From: Phenylobacterium sp.
GTDB taxonomy: Bacteria > Pseudomonadota > Alphaproteobacteria > Caulobacterales > Caulobacteraceae
NCBI RefSeq assembly: GCF_030680185.1
Contig: NZ_JAUXVZ010000048.1
Location: 1-64,000 of the forward strand
Direction of reading: 5' to 3'
Length of the DNA stretch: 64,000 nucleotides
The position numbers were made by a program, and so were the translations under genes. Positions 35,269 through 46,500 of the stretch are shown piece after piece. The notes below the pieces were generated by a model. The model was not told the DNA's origin. It ran no database searches and was given only the letters and a program-made list of their open reading frames with translations. Numbering within the stretch: the stretch's first letter is position 1; every line of letters begins with the position of its first letter.

Positions 35269-35730
35269 GCGCAAGGACATTGAGCGCACGGGCGGCAGTT
35301 CGCCCCGCGCCACCGCCATGCTCATCTGCAAGCTCTGGGCGATCATCTCGGCCCGGGCGATGAACAGGTCGGCCGCCGCCGGCTCGCAGGTCTCCGCCGC
35401 CGTCGCCCGCCAAATCCCCAGCCAGTGGGCGAAGTGCTCAGCCCCGACTCCGGTCAGGCGCATATGCGCCGGCATGGGCGCGCCCTTGAAGCGACCCGTC
35501 GCCAGGGTGACGGAGGACCAGAAGTCGCAGAGCTTCTCCAGGTGGTCGTCCCAGTCGGCGATCTTGGCCTCAAAGATCGGCCCCAGCAGGGGATCGGCCC
35601 GCACCTTTCCGTAGAAGGCGTGGACCTGGGCCTGGATCACCGCCTCGGTGACCCCGGCCGCCCGGCCAGGCGCCAGGGCTAGGCGGCGCGCGGCGGCGGC
35701 GGCGCGCTCTTCAGGGGTGATGTCTCTCAT
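35179..35730 (-). CDS. Group III truncated haemoglobin
   Basis: 183 residues. VIQAQVHAFYGKVRADPLLG, IFEAKIADWDDHLEKLCDFW and ATGRFKGAPMPAHMRLTGVG fit the group III family, with the proximal histidine in EHFAHWLGIW. Such globins bind oxygen or NO with haem in the cytoplasm. The family is normally about 130-150 residues; here a hydrophilic tail (QADEQRGRQDQDAGQDKRRPG) is added because no stop occurs until inside the convergent MFS gene (35179-35268). The tail is probably not functional. Start ATG at 35730. Confidence 0.9.
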   Translation of the reverse strand: MRDITPEERAAAAARRLALAPGRAAGVTEAVIQAQVHAFYGKVRADPLLGPIFEAKIADWDDHLEKLCDFWSSVTLATGRFKGAPMPAHMRLTGVGAEHFAHWLGIWRATAAETCEPAAADLFIARAEMIAQSLQMSMAVARGELPPVRSMSLRSAPVAQADEQRGRQDQDAGQDKRRPGSHA

Positions 35731-35931
35731 GGGGCCATCCTGCCGCAGCAGCGCCGCCCAACGCTACTCCGGAGCGATACCTATATTTCGCTATTAGGAA
35801 TCGTTTGCAACTAGAGCCGATGCGGCTAGGAAGGGGCTGCGGCTTGCCCGCGCCAACTCTGGAGGCTGTTCCGTGCTCTGCCCCTGGCCCTTGGCCCCCT
35901 CGTTCAAAGCCCCGCGGCTGGAGACCCGGTC

Positions 35932-36243
35932 GTGAGCGGAAGAGCCGTACGTGCGCCCGCTTGGCGGCGAGGCGCCGATGTCGCGGCCCGCACGGTCGCG
36001 GCCATCGGCCTGGGCTATCTGCTGGCCGCGCTGGCCGCCGCCGCCCTCGCCCGATGGCTGCCCGTACCGCGGCTTGAGGCGACCATGACCGGCAGCCTGA
36101 TCTCATTTGCGGTCTTCGCCGCGGTCGCCATGTGGGCCTTCGCCGCGCGCGAGGCCTGGCGGGTCTGGGCCTATGGCTGCCTGGTCGCCTCCGGCCTTGC
36201 GGTGCTGATCTGGCTGTCTCTGCTGATGGAGCCGCGGCTGTGA
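35932..36243 (+). CDS. DUF3649 family small membrane protein (iron uptake associated)
   Basis: 103 residues with three hydrophobic segments (AIGLGYLLAALAAAALARWL, SLISFAVFAAVAMWAFA, YGCLVASGLAVLIWLSLLM). The order DUF3649 - PepSY membrane protein - DUF3325 is a recurring siderophore/iron-uptake accessory operon. The first 20 residues are basic. Start GTG at 35932 with GGAG eight bases upstream. Its TGA overlaps the GTG of the PepSY gene. The 200 bases upstream contain a weak TTTGCAA-type sequence but no convincing Fur box. Confidence 0.82.
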   Translation: MSGRAVRAPAWRRGADVAARTVAAIGLGYLLAALAAAALARWLPVPRLEATMTGSLISFAVFAAVAMWAFAAREAWRVWAYGCLVASGLAVLIWLSLLMEPRL

Positions 36244-37820
36244 AGGGATCGTTCCGCCAGTCCATGGCCTGGCTCCACACCTGGTCGGGTCTGGTGTTCG
36301 GCTGGGTGCTGTTCGCCATGTTCATGACCGGCACGGCCAGCTATTTCCGCCCCGAGATCACCCGCTGGATGGAGCCGGAAACCGGCCGACCGGCGAGCTA
36401 CGCCCAGGCCGCCCAGGGCGCCGTCGCCTATCTGACCAAGACCGCGCCCGACGCCAAGAGCTGGTCGATCACCCTGCCCGACGAGCGCCAGGCCACCGCG
36501 CGGCTCTTCTGGCGTCCCGCGCCGACGCCTGGCGAAGAGGCGCCGCGGGGACGCGGCCGCAGCGAGAACCGGGCGATCCTCGACGCCGCGACCGGCCAGC
36601 CCGTGAGCCCCCGCGACACCCGGGGCGGCGAGTTCTTCTATCGGGTGCATTTCCAGATGCACTATCTGCCGGTGCTCCAGGGACGCTGGGTGGCGGGGCT
36701 CTGCGCCATGTTCATGCTGGTGGCGATCGCCTCCGGGGTCGTCACCCACAAGCGGATCTTCAAGGACTTCTTCACCTTCCGGCCACGCAAGGCCGCCCAG
36801 AGATCCTGGCTGGACGCCCACAACCTGACGGCGGTCTTGGCCCTGCCCTTCCACCTGATGATCACCTATACGGGCCTGGTCACCCTGATGGGGCTCTACA
36901 TGCCCTGGGGCGTCGCGGCGAACTACAAGGCGCCGGAGACCTATTTCGAAGCCATGTTCCCGAGGGCTGAGGAGGTGGAGCGCAGCGGCGTCGCAGCCCC
37001 CCTGGCCGATCTCCCCAAGGTGCTGGCGACCGCCTCCGCGCACTGGGGCGGCGGGCGGCCGTGGATCGTCAATGTCAGCAATCCGGGGGACGCCTCGGCC
37101 GTCATCGAGGTCACTCGCCATTCCGGCGACCAGCTGGCCTATTCCGGCGGAACCCTGACCTTTAATGGCGTCACGGGCCAGTTGATGACGGCGAGCCCGC
37201 AGCCCGGCCCCGCCGTGCTGACCAACCGGGTCATGTATGGCCTGCACATGGGACGCTTCGCCGATCCCATCCTGCGCTGGGTCTATTTCCTGTGCAGCCT
37301 GGCCGGCTGCGCCATGGTGGCCACTGGCCTTGTTCTCTGGACGGTCAAGCGTCGCAGCCAACTGCCCGATCCCGAGCGCCCCCATTTCGGCTTCCGCCTG
37401 GTGGAACGGCTCAACATCGGGACCATAGCCGGCGTGCCGGCCGGCATGGCCGCGATGCTGTGGGCCAACCGCCTGCTGCCGGTCGGCATGGCGGGCCGCG
37501 CGGAGTGGGAGGTCCACGCCTTCTTCATCGCCTGGGGGGCCATGATCGCCTGGGCCTGCGCCCGGCCGACCAGGCGCGCCTGGGTCGAGACCCTGTCGGC
37601 CTCGGCCTTCCTGGTGGCCGCCCTGCCCCTGGTGAGCGCCGCGACCACCTCGCGCAACCTGGTCAGCCACCTGATGACCAGCGACTGGGCCATGGTCGCC
37701 TTCGACCTCACCCTGCTGGCGCTGGGCGGCGCCCTGGCCTTCTGCGCCCTCAAGGCCGGCGCCTATCGCACGGCGCCCAAGCCGCGCCGACGGAACCGAA
37801 CCGAGGAGGCGCCCGCATGA
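36240..37820 (+). CDS. PepSY-associated TM domain protein (iron-uptake reductase type)
   Basis: 526 residues. KGSFRQSMAWLHTWSGLVFG is the classic PepSY-TM opening with the first conserved histidine (WLHTWSG), then MTGTASYF, a periplasmic PepSY part, FFYRVHFQMHYLP with further histidines, GVVTHKRIFKDFFTFRP, WLDAHNLTAVLALPFHLMIT and YGLHMGRFADPILRWVYF. Members are thought to bind haem through these histidines and reduce ferric siderophores in the inner membrane. GTG start at 36240 overlaps the previous stop; its stop overlaps the DUF3325 start. Confidence 0.9.
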   Translation: MKGSFRQSMAWLHTWSGLVFGWVLFAMFMTGTASYFRPEITRWMEPETGRPASYAQAAQGAVAYLTKTAPDAKSWSITLPDERQATARLFWRPAPTPGEEAPRGRGRSENRAILDAATGQPVSPRDTRGGEFFYRVHFQMHYLPVLQGRWVAGLCAMFMLVAIASGVVTHKRIFKDFFTFRPRKAAQRSWLDAHNLTAVLALPFHLMITYTGLVTLMGLYMPWGVAANYKAPETYFEAMFPRAEEVERSGVAAPLADLPKVLATASAHWGGGRPWIVNVSNPGDASAVIEVTRHSGDQLAYSGGTLTFNGVTGQLMTASPQPGPAVLTNRVMYGLHMGRFADPILRWVYFLCSLAGCAMVATGLVLWTVKRRSQLPDPERPHFGFRLVERLNIGTIAGVPAGMAAMLWANRLLPVGMAGRAEWEVHAFFIAWGAMIAWACARPTRRAWVETLSASAFLVAALPLVSAATTSRNLVSHLMTSDWAMVAFDLTLLALGGALAFCALKAGAYRTAPKPRRRNRTEEAPA

Positions 37821-38170
37821 TCCTGACCGCCGCCTTCCTGCTGGCCTATGCCGGTTTCGCCGCGCTTTGCGTCTCCATGACCAAGCATCAGGTCGAGACT
37901 GTGGGCCGCCGCCTCGACGTCCGCGAACAGTCCCTGGCCAAGGCCGGCGGCGCTGCGGGCCTTGCGGCCGCCTTCGCCTGCGCCGTCGTCGCCGAAGGCT
38001 GGCGCTTCGGTTCGGTCCTCTGGAGCGGCGTGATCATGCTGGCCGCCCTGGCGCTCGCCCTCCTGCTCGCATACCGCCCGAGGACGGCCGCCCGCGCAGC
38101 GGCCGTCAGCGCCTATTTCGCCCCCCTGCTGATCGCCGCCTGGGCCTTGGTGACATTTATCAGGGCCTGA
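37817..38170 (+). CDS. DUF3325 family small membrane protein
   Basis: 117 residues with four membrane spans (MILTAAFLLAYAGFAALCVS, AGLAAAFACAVVAEGW, LWSGVIMLAALALALLLAY and YFAPLLIAAWALVTF). The MTKHQ motif after span one is typical of DUF3325. Third gene of the iron-uptake operon, its ATG overlapping the PepSY stop by four bases. Biochemical role unknown; association with TonB-dependent siderophore uptake comes from other genomes. Confidence 0.85.
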   Translation: MILTAAFLLAYAGFAALCVSMTKHQVETVGRRLDVREQSLAKAGGAAGLAAAFACAVVAEGWRFGSVLWSGVIMLAALALALLLAYRPRTAARAAAVSAYFAPLLIAAWALVTFIRA

Positions 38171-38243
38171 AACGGCTCTGACGCCAAGGTTGGCGCGCCG
38201 CGGCGTTCGGCCTATGAACCGCTCCGACCTCTGGAGCCCGACC

Positions 38244-38495
38244 ATGACCACCGACACGCCCCCCGATCGCCTGGCCACCAATCCTGACAGCCCCCACTAT
38301 GACGAGGCGGCCCTGGCCCGCGGCGTGGGCGTGCGGTTCAAGGGCGTCGAAAAGAACAATGTCGACGAATATTGCGTCAGCGAGGGCTGGGTCCGCCTGG
38401 CGGTGGGCAAGACCCTGGATCGCAAGGGCAATCCCGTGACGGTGAAGCTGCAGGGTGAGGTCGAGCCCTACTTCCGGGACGACGGCCAGGGCTGA
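38244..38495 (+). CDS. DUF3297 family protein
   Basis: 83 residues beginning MTTDTPPDRLATNPDSPHYD, then GVRFKGVEKNNVDEYCVSEG and RKGNPVTVKLQGEVEPYF, which cover the full DUF3297 domain. Function unknown; homologs are sometimes wrongly named glutathione peroxidase. ATG at 38244 has GGAG eight bases before; the upstream ATG at 38214 in another context is not needed. Stand-alone gene. Confidence 0.88.
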   Translation: MTTDTPPDRLATNPDSPHYDEAALARGVGVRFKGVEKNNVDEYCVSEGWVRLAVGKTLDRKGNPVTVKLQGEVEPYFRDDGQG

Positions 38496-38568
38496 TTTCC
38501 ACGACGCGGCCTTGTGGCCCGCGCCACGGCGCCCCAGGTTCCCGGCCAACGGAACAAGGGAGACGCCC

Positions 38569-39705
38569 ATGAGCGACGCTGTGAAGACCACCGGCCTGGA
38601 ACTGCGGTCACTGATAACCTCCGACGGCGAGCTTCGCCTGTCGTTGGAGCGCGTGCCGACGCCCGAGCCCGGCCCGGGCCAACTGCTCGTGAAGGTGCAG
38701 GCCTCGCCGATCAACCCCTCGGACCTCGGCCTGCTGCTCGGGCCGGCCGACATGGCCACGCTCAAGGCCAGCGGCGAGGGCGCCGACGCCACGCTCACCG
38801 CCAAGGTGCCGCCGCAGCGGATGGGCGCGCTTCGTCCGCGTCTGGACCAGTCCCTGGCCGTGGGCAACGAGGGCGCTGGCCTGGTGATCAAGGCCGGCCA
38901 AGGCGCCGAAGCCTATCTGGGCAAGACCGTCGCCATGCTGGGCGGCGCCATGTACGCCGAACATCGCCTGGTGGGCGCGGCTGAGGTGATGGTCCTGCCG
39001 GAAGGCGCCACGGCGGCCGACGGCGCCTCGTGCTTCGTCAATCCGCTGACTGCGCTCAGCATGGTCGAGGTCATGCGCCGCGAAGGCCACAAGGCCCTGG
39101 TCCACACCGCGGCGGCCTCGAACCTCGGCCAGATGCTGAACAAGATCTGCCTCAAGGACGGCGTCCCCCTGGTGAACATCGTCCGCAGCGACGCCCAGGC
39201 AAAGATCCTGCGCGACATCGGCGCGAAGTACGTCCTCGACAGCACGTCCGACACCTTCATGGCCGATCTGACCGACGCCATGGAAGAGACCGGCGCGACG
39301 CTCGCCTTCGACGCCATCGGCGGCGGCGATCTGGCCAACAAGATCCTGGTGGCCATGGAGGCGGCGCTCAACCGCAAGGCCGAGGTCTACAGCCGCTACG
39401 GCTCGCCGGTTCACAAGCAGGTCTACATCTATGGCGGCCTGGAGCTGCGCCGCACCGAGATCGACCGCAGCATCGGCATGGCCTGGGGCGTGGGCGGCTG
39501 GCTGCTGACCTACTTCCTGCAGAAGATCGGGGCTGCCGACGCCCAGAAGCTGCGCGACAGGGTGATGGCCGAGCTGACCACCACCTTCGCCAGCCACTAC
39601 ACGGCCGAGATCTCCCTGGCCGAGGTGCTCAAGCCGGAGACCGTCGCCGCCTACACCCGCAAGGCGACCGGCGAGAAGTACCTGGTGAACCCCGCCAAGG
39701 CCTAA
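38569..39705 (+). CDS. Zinc-binding-type MDR dehydrogenase
   Basis: 378 residues. A medium-chain dehydrogenase: PGPGQLLVKVQASPINPSDL is the substrate-domain signature, DQSLAVGNEGAGLVI and GKTVAMLGGAMYAEHR follow, and the cofactor domain shows LVHTAAASNLGQMLNKIC with TLAFDAIGGGDLANKI. No structural zinc cysteine cluster is seen. Probably a quinone-reductase/enoyl-reductase-like enzyme; substrate unknown. ATG at 38569 has AAGGGAG upstream. A long hairpin follows the stop. Confidence 0.88.
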   Translation: MSDAVKTTGLELRSLITSDGELRLSLERVPTPEPGPGQLLVKVQASPINPSDLGLLLGPADMATLKASGEGADATLTAKVPPQRMGALRPRLDQSLAVGNEGAGLVIKAGQGAEAYLGKTVAMLGGAMYAEHRLVGAAEVMVLPEGATAADGASCFVNPLTALSMVEVMRREGHKALVHTAAASNLGQMLNKICLKDGVPLVNIVRSDAQAKILRDIGAKYVLDSTSDTFMADLTDAMEETGATLAFDAIGGGDLANKILVAMEAALNRKAEVYSRYGSPVHKQVYIYGGLELRRTEIDRSIGMAWGVGGWLLTYFLQKIGAADAQKLRDRVMAELTTTFASHYTAEISLAEVLKPETVAAYTRKATGEKYLVNPAKA

Positions 39706-39733
39706 GGGCCGTTCCGGTCCGCCGAACGACCAG

Positions 39734-39761
39734 CCCGCCAGGCCATCGAAGGCCTGGCGGG
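39734..39761 (+). terminator. Hairpin after MDR dehydrogenase
   Basis: CCCGCCAGGCC and GGCCTGGCGGG form a perfect 11-base stem around a six-base loop, 28 bases after the stop codon. No T run follows, so the strength is uncertain. Confidence 0.6.
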
Positions 39762-39793
39762 TGCGGCGTCACCCCCCGGTCGCTCTGCAGCCC

Positions 39794-39903
39794 GAGCCTG
39801 ATGCGATCGGACGCAATCGCCTGATCGTTGAATCAGGCTCTAAACTCCGAGTCTTGAGCGCGTTTGGTTCCGATAACCGGTTCCCACTTATCGGAACGCG
39901 CTC
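39794..39903. repeat. Composite palindromic intergenic element before purL
   Basis: Two imperfect palindromes lie side by side. The first has outer arms GAGCCTGAT (39794-39802) and ATCAGGCTC (39832-39840) with smaller nested hairpins GCGAT/ATCGC and CTGAT/ATCAG. The second pairs GAGCGCG plus TTCCGATAA (39856-39876, five extra bases) with TTATCGGAA plus CGCGCTC (39888-39903). This layout resembles dispersed palindromic units common between genes in alphaproteobacteria. It ends 12 bases before the purL start. Confidence 0.6.
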
Positions 39904-39915
39904 TAGAAGGCCGCC

Positions 39916-42114
<2,199 letters not shown>

Positions 42115-42152
42115 AGCGGAGCCTCTGTCAGGCGGCCGCGTTAAAGGTCGCC

Positions 42153-42968
42153 ATGAAAACCTCCCTCCCCCATCTCGTCGCGCCCGCCCTCCTCCTGAGC
42201 CTCGCCGCATGCGCCGGCGCGCCCACCCAGGGTCAGTTCCTGTCCAGCTATGAGGACCTGACGCCCCGCACCGACATGGTTCGCGCCGGCGCCCTGGACC
42301 GCGCCGATAAAACCGCCCTGGCGAGCATCCAGTCGGTCCGCATCGAGCCGACGGTCTTCGCCCCCAGCACCAACGCCAAGGCCTGGATGACGCCCGAAGA
42401 GCAGACGATGATGCTGCGCGAGGTGGACGCCCAGCTCTGCTTCGAGCTCTCCGAACGTTTCGAGATCGCCGGGCCGGACGCCGCGCCGACCACGCCTCGG
42501 GTGCGCGCCGCCGTCACCGAGGTGATTCCCACCAATCCCGCGGGTTCAGCCGCTTCCGCAGCGGCGGGCTTTTTCATTCCTGGCCCCGTGGGCGTCCGGG
42601 TTCCGGGCGGCCTGGGCGGCCTGGGCGCCGAGGCCGAGCTGCTGGACGTGGCCGACCAGCAGATCGCCGCCATCGTCTGGCGTCGCACCGCCACCGCCAT
42701 CGGCACGGACAATCCGTCACTCAGCCGCGTGGGCGACGCCCTGCAGTTCGTCGAGCCTTTCGCCGACGCCGCAGCCGCCACCATGACCCCTGAGGACCAC
42801 AAACCGCGCGAGATCACCGCCGCCACCGATCCCTGCAAGGAATACGGCTCGCGGTTCCGCGTGGAAGGCTTCGGCGCCCGTTTCGTCACCGGCCTCTATG
42901 TGCCGCAGATGAGCGCCGCCCGCGCCGCCGAGGCCGAGGCCGAAGACGCCGCGCGCCCTGAAAAATGA
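42153..42968 (+). CDS. DUF3313 family lipoprotein
   Basis: 271 residues. Signal peptide ends in the lipobox LLSLAAC (about residue 20), so it is a lipoprotein. QFLSSYEDLTPRTDMVRAGA, FELSERFEIAGP and RVRAAVTEVIPTNPAGS with a glycine/proline hydrophobic loop (GFFIPGPVGVRVPGGLGGLG) match DUF3313, a periplasmic family of unknown function. The C-terminal alanine/glutamate tail is probably disordered. ATG at 42153 with AAGG upstream. It follows purL by 38 bases. Confidence 0.8.
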   Translation: MKTSLPHLVAPALLLSLAACAGAPTQGQFLSSYEDLTPRTDMVRAGALDRADKTALASIQSVRIEPTVFAPSTNAKAWMTPEEQTMMLREVDAQLCFELSERFEIAGPDAAPTTPRVRAAVTEVIPTNPAGSAASAAAGFFIPGPVGVRVPGGLGGLGAEAELLDVADQQIAAIVWRRTATAIGTDNPSLSRVGDALQFVEPFADAAAATMTPEDHKPREITAATDPCKEYGSRFRVEGFGARFVTGLYVPQMSAARAAEAEAEDAARPEK

Positions 42969-43034
42969 CGGCCATGGCCGGCTGTCTGCGGCCACGTTAG
43001 ACTCCGCGCCCGCCAACCCACAGGAGTCTCCAAA

Positions 43035-43217
43035 ATGGCCGGTCTCAAGGACAAGCGCGGCTTCATCGACAAGGACCGCCTCGACCTGTCGGAGCGCAAG
43101 GCCGTCGAATACTGGATGAAGCGCTGGGGCGTGACCCGCGACCAGATCACCGCCGCCCATCGCAAGGTCGGCCGGATGACGAAGGATATCGCCGCAGAGC
43201 TTGGCAAGCGCCGCTGA
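43035..43217 (+). CDS. DUF3606 family small protein
   Basis: 60 residues covering the DUF3606 domain: DKDRLDLSERKAVEYWMKRW followed by GVTRDQITAAHRKVGRMTKD. Basic, compact helical protein of unknown function. ATG with GGAG about nine bases before. Stand-alone gene; an inverted repeat about 60 bases downstream may end its transcript. Confidence 0.87.
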   Translation: MAGLKDKRGFIDKDRLDLSERKAVEYWMKRWGVTRDQITAAHRKVGRMTKDIAAELGKRR

Positions 43218-43273
43218 ATTTCGCCGGTTGTTTATGCCTTAGCCAAAGCGCGCGCACGCCACAGCCCAGCCGC

Positions 43274-43308
43274 AAGCTTTGCCGTAAATCTTGGATAAGG
43301 CAAAGCTT
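43274..43308. repeat. Inverted repeat AAGCTTTGCC / GGCAAAGCTT
   Basis: Perfect ten-base arms at 43274-43283 and 43299-43308 around 15 bases, followed by TT. It lies between the DUF3606 gene and the TonB-dependent receptor gene. It could be a terminator for the former or an operator for the latter; the loop is long for a terminator. A second small palindrome, GTCATC-TG-GATGAC, is at 43326-43339. Confidence 0.6.
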
Positions 43309-43502
43309 TTGGCGCAGGTTGAGGCGTCATCTGGATGACATCGTTCCGTCATCATGTGGTTTTGGCGCCGCATAGGCTCCAAAATCGGGTCATATTTAGG
43401 CGCTTTTGATCCATATCTCGCCAAAATGAGCCCTTCGGGGCGTGCGGCTCCCATCCTTCCATGTTCGAAATTTCGGCAACCGAACTTTCATGGGACGAGC
43501 CG

Positions 43503-46500
43503 ATGCCGACCAGAACCAACCTTCTCGCCACCACGCTGCTGTCCAGCGCCGCCGCCCTGACGGCGCTGGCCCTGCCACAAATGGCCGTGGCCCAGGACGA
43601 AGCCGTCGCCGTTGAGGAACTGGTGGTCACCGGATCCCGCATTCGGCTGCAGGATTTCGTGTCTCCCAATCCGGTCAGCACGCTTACCGGCGAGGCCATC
43701 GAGCGCTCGGGCGTGACCAACGTCACCGACCTGATGGAGAGCTACCCCGCGCTGGTGGGCTCCACCGACACCCAGGCGCTCTCCAACGCCGCCGACCGCG
43801 GCAGCGTCGGCCTGAACCTGTTGAACCTGCGTAACCTCGGGACCAAGCGGACCCTGGTGCTGGTGGACGGCCGCCGCCACGTCGCCGGCCAGGCCGGCTC
43901 GGCCGCTGTCGACACCAACGCCATTCCCGTCGCCCTGATCGACCGGGTCGAGGTGCTGACCGGCGGGGCCTCGGCCATCTATGGGGCCGACGGGGTCTCG
44001 GGCGTCGTCAACTTCATCACTAAGCGCAACTTCGACGGCCTGGACGTCCGCGCCCAGTATGGCTGGTCGGACCTGGGCGGCGGCGGGGAAAGCTTCGTTA
44101 GCGCCCTGGGCGGCCGCAACTTCATGGACGGCCGCGCCAACCTCACCGTCGGGCTGGAATATTCCAACCGCGACGCCCTGGATCCGAGAGATCGCGACTT
44201 CTCCCGGGCAGGCAGCCGCGAAACCCTGGTCAACAACCCGGCTGACTATCCTAACCAAAACCCCGGCGTGGACCGCGGCGCGTGGGGCGACACCGACCTC
44301 GTCTTCGCCCGGGACGCCCGCTACATCGACACCGGCCTGGGCGGCGGGGTCTATACCCGAGCGGACTTCGACCCCAACACCCTGTCGGGCGTGAGCTTCC
44401 AGGGCGACGGCGCCCCCTGGCGGGACGGCCTCTATACGGGCGGCTTCACCATGCTGGGCGGCTCAGGCACGCCGATCGATCTGTTCCAGACCGAACTGAT
44501 CCCCGGCCTGGAGCGCTGGACCGGCTATGTCGGCGGCATGTTCGAGATCGCGCCGAACCACCGGATGTTCGCCGACTTCAAGTACAACAACGCCAAGACC
44601 AGCTTCAAATCCCAGCCGACCTTCGACTACGGAATCCTGGTTCCGATCGATAACCCATACATGCCCGACTCCATCCGCGCCGACGCCTTGGCGCCGGGCG
44701 GCACCGCAGCCGCCGACACCAGGCTCGATACGCCCGGCGTGCTGGTGGCCCGGGACAATTTCGACCTCGGCAATGTGCGCCGCGAGATCGAGCGGGAAAC
44801 CTTCCGCGGCGTGATCGGCTTCGAGGGCGATCTGTCCCCGTCGGTGGCCTACAACGTCTCCTACACCTACGGGCAGACCAAGGAATCCAACACCGAGCTC
44901 AACAACCGCAACAATCTGCGCTGGTTCGCCGCCATCGATGCGGTGCGAGACCCGAGCTCGGGCAATATCGTCTGCCGCTCCACCCTCGATCCCTCGGCCA
45001 TTCCCGACGGCGACCTGTTCGGGACCACTGTCGATCCTGACGCGTGGAACAGTGTCTATGTGGGCGGCGGTCAGGCGGCCGGCTGCGTGCCGATCAATAT
45101 CTTCGGCGAGGGCGGCATCTCGCCGGAAGCCGCCGCCTGGATCAATGACGCGGCCACCTCGAACGCCAAGATCGAGCAGGAAGTCTTCAGCGCCTACATC
45201 ACCGGCGACTCCTCCCAGGCCTTCTCGCTGCCCGCCGGTCCCGTCGGCTTCGTGCTGGGGACCGAGTATCGCAAGGAAAAGAGCAGCGACACGCCGTCGG
45301 ACGATGAGCTGCTGGGCGCCCAGCTCGGCTACAACGTCACCTGGCTTGGTCAGGGCGCCGTGGAGAGCGGCGAGTTCGAGGTCCACGAACTGTTCGGCGA
45401 ACTGGCCGTCCCCATCCTCCGCGACCTGCCGCTGGTGGAGTCCCTCGACCTCAACCTCGCCTACCGGTTCTCCGACTATTCCACGATCGGCACCACCGAC
45501 ACCTGGAACATCGGCGCCCAATGGCGGGTGACGCAGGACCTGATGATCCGCGGCAGCCGGGCCCGGGCCGTGCGCGCGCCCAACATCACCGAACTCTTCC
45601 TGCCGCAGAGCCAGACCTTCCGGACCATCACCGACCCCTGCGACACGCGCAACGTCCAGTCCGGCACCGAATTCCGCGTCGCCAACTGCACCGCGGCCCT
45701 GGGCTTCAACCCGGTCGATGTGGAGTTCATCAACACCACGTCGTCTTCGGTGGAAGGTGTGATCGGGGGCAATCGGGACCTGGGGGCCGAAACCGGCGAC
45801 ACCCAGACCCTTGGCCTGGTCTTCACTCCGCGCTTTGCGCCGGGCCTGTCCATGTCGCTGGACTATTACCGCATCACGCTGACCGACGCGGTGAATCTGT
45901 TCACCGCCAACGCCATCATCGAGAGCTGCTACGATCTGGAACAGCCCAACGACTTCTGCGGCCTGTTCACCCGCGCCCCGGGCAGCCAGTTCGTGGACTC
46001 CTTCCAGGAGTATTCGGTGAACGTCTCGTCCTACGAGACGGCCGGCTTCGACTTCTCGATGCAGTACCTGCTGAACCCGGTGGACTTCGGCGTTGTGCGC
46101 GACATCGGGACCTTCCAGTTCAATCTGGTGGCCAACCGGCTGACCAAGCTGGACTTCGTCGAGATCGAGGGCGCCCAGGCGTCCAGCGAGTTGGGCTTCG
46201 CCGGCGCGCCGAAGTGGCAGGCCAACTTCGACGTGACCTGGATGTGGAACGACCTGATGGTCAACTACGGCTTCAACTGGTTCGACGAGACCAAGCGCTT
46301 CACCGATGAGCGCCGCGCCTCCAATCCCAACTATGTGCCGGACGGCTATTGGTACTGGTCGCCGCGGGAAACCCACGACATCCAGGTCCAGTACACCTTC
46401 CAGGATCGCTACCAGGCCTATGCCGGGGTGAACAACTTCACCAACCAGCTGCCCGACCGGGGCTCCACCGGTACGGCGGGCACAGGCGCCGCCCCCTTCA

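Noticed and set aside
35770..35830. TTTGCAA-containing sequence as a Fur box for the iron operon
   Set aside because: Only one half matches an inverted-repeat consensus and the spacing to the start is not diagnostic.
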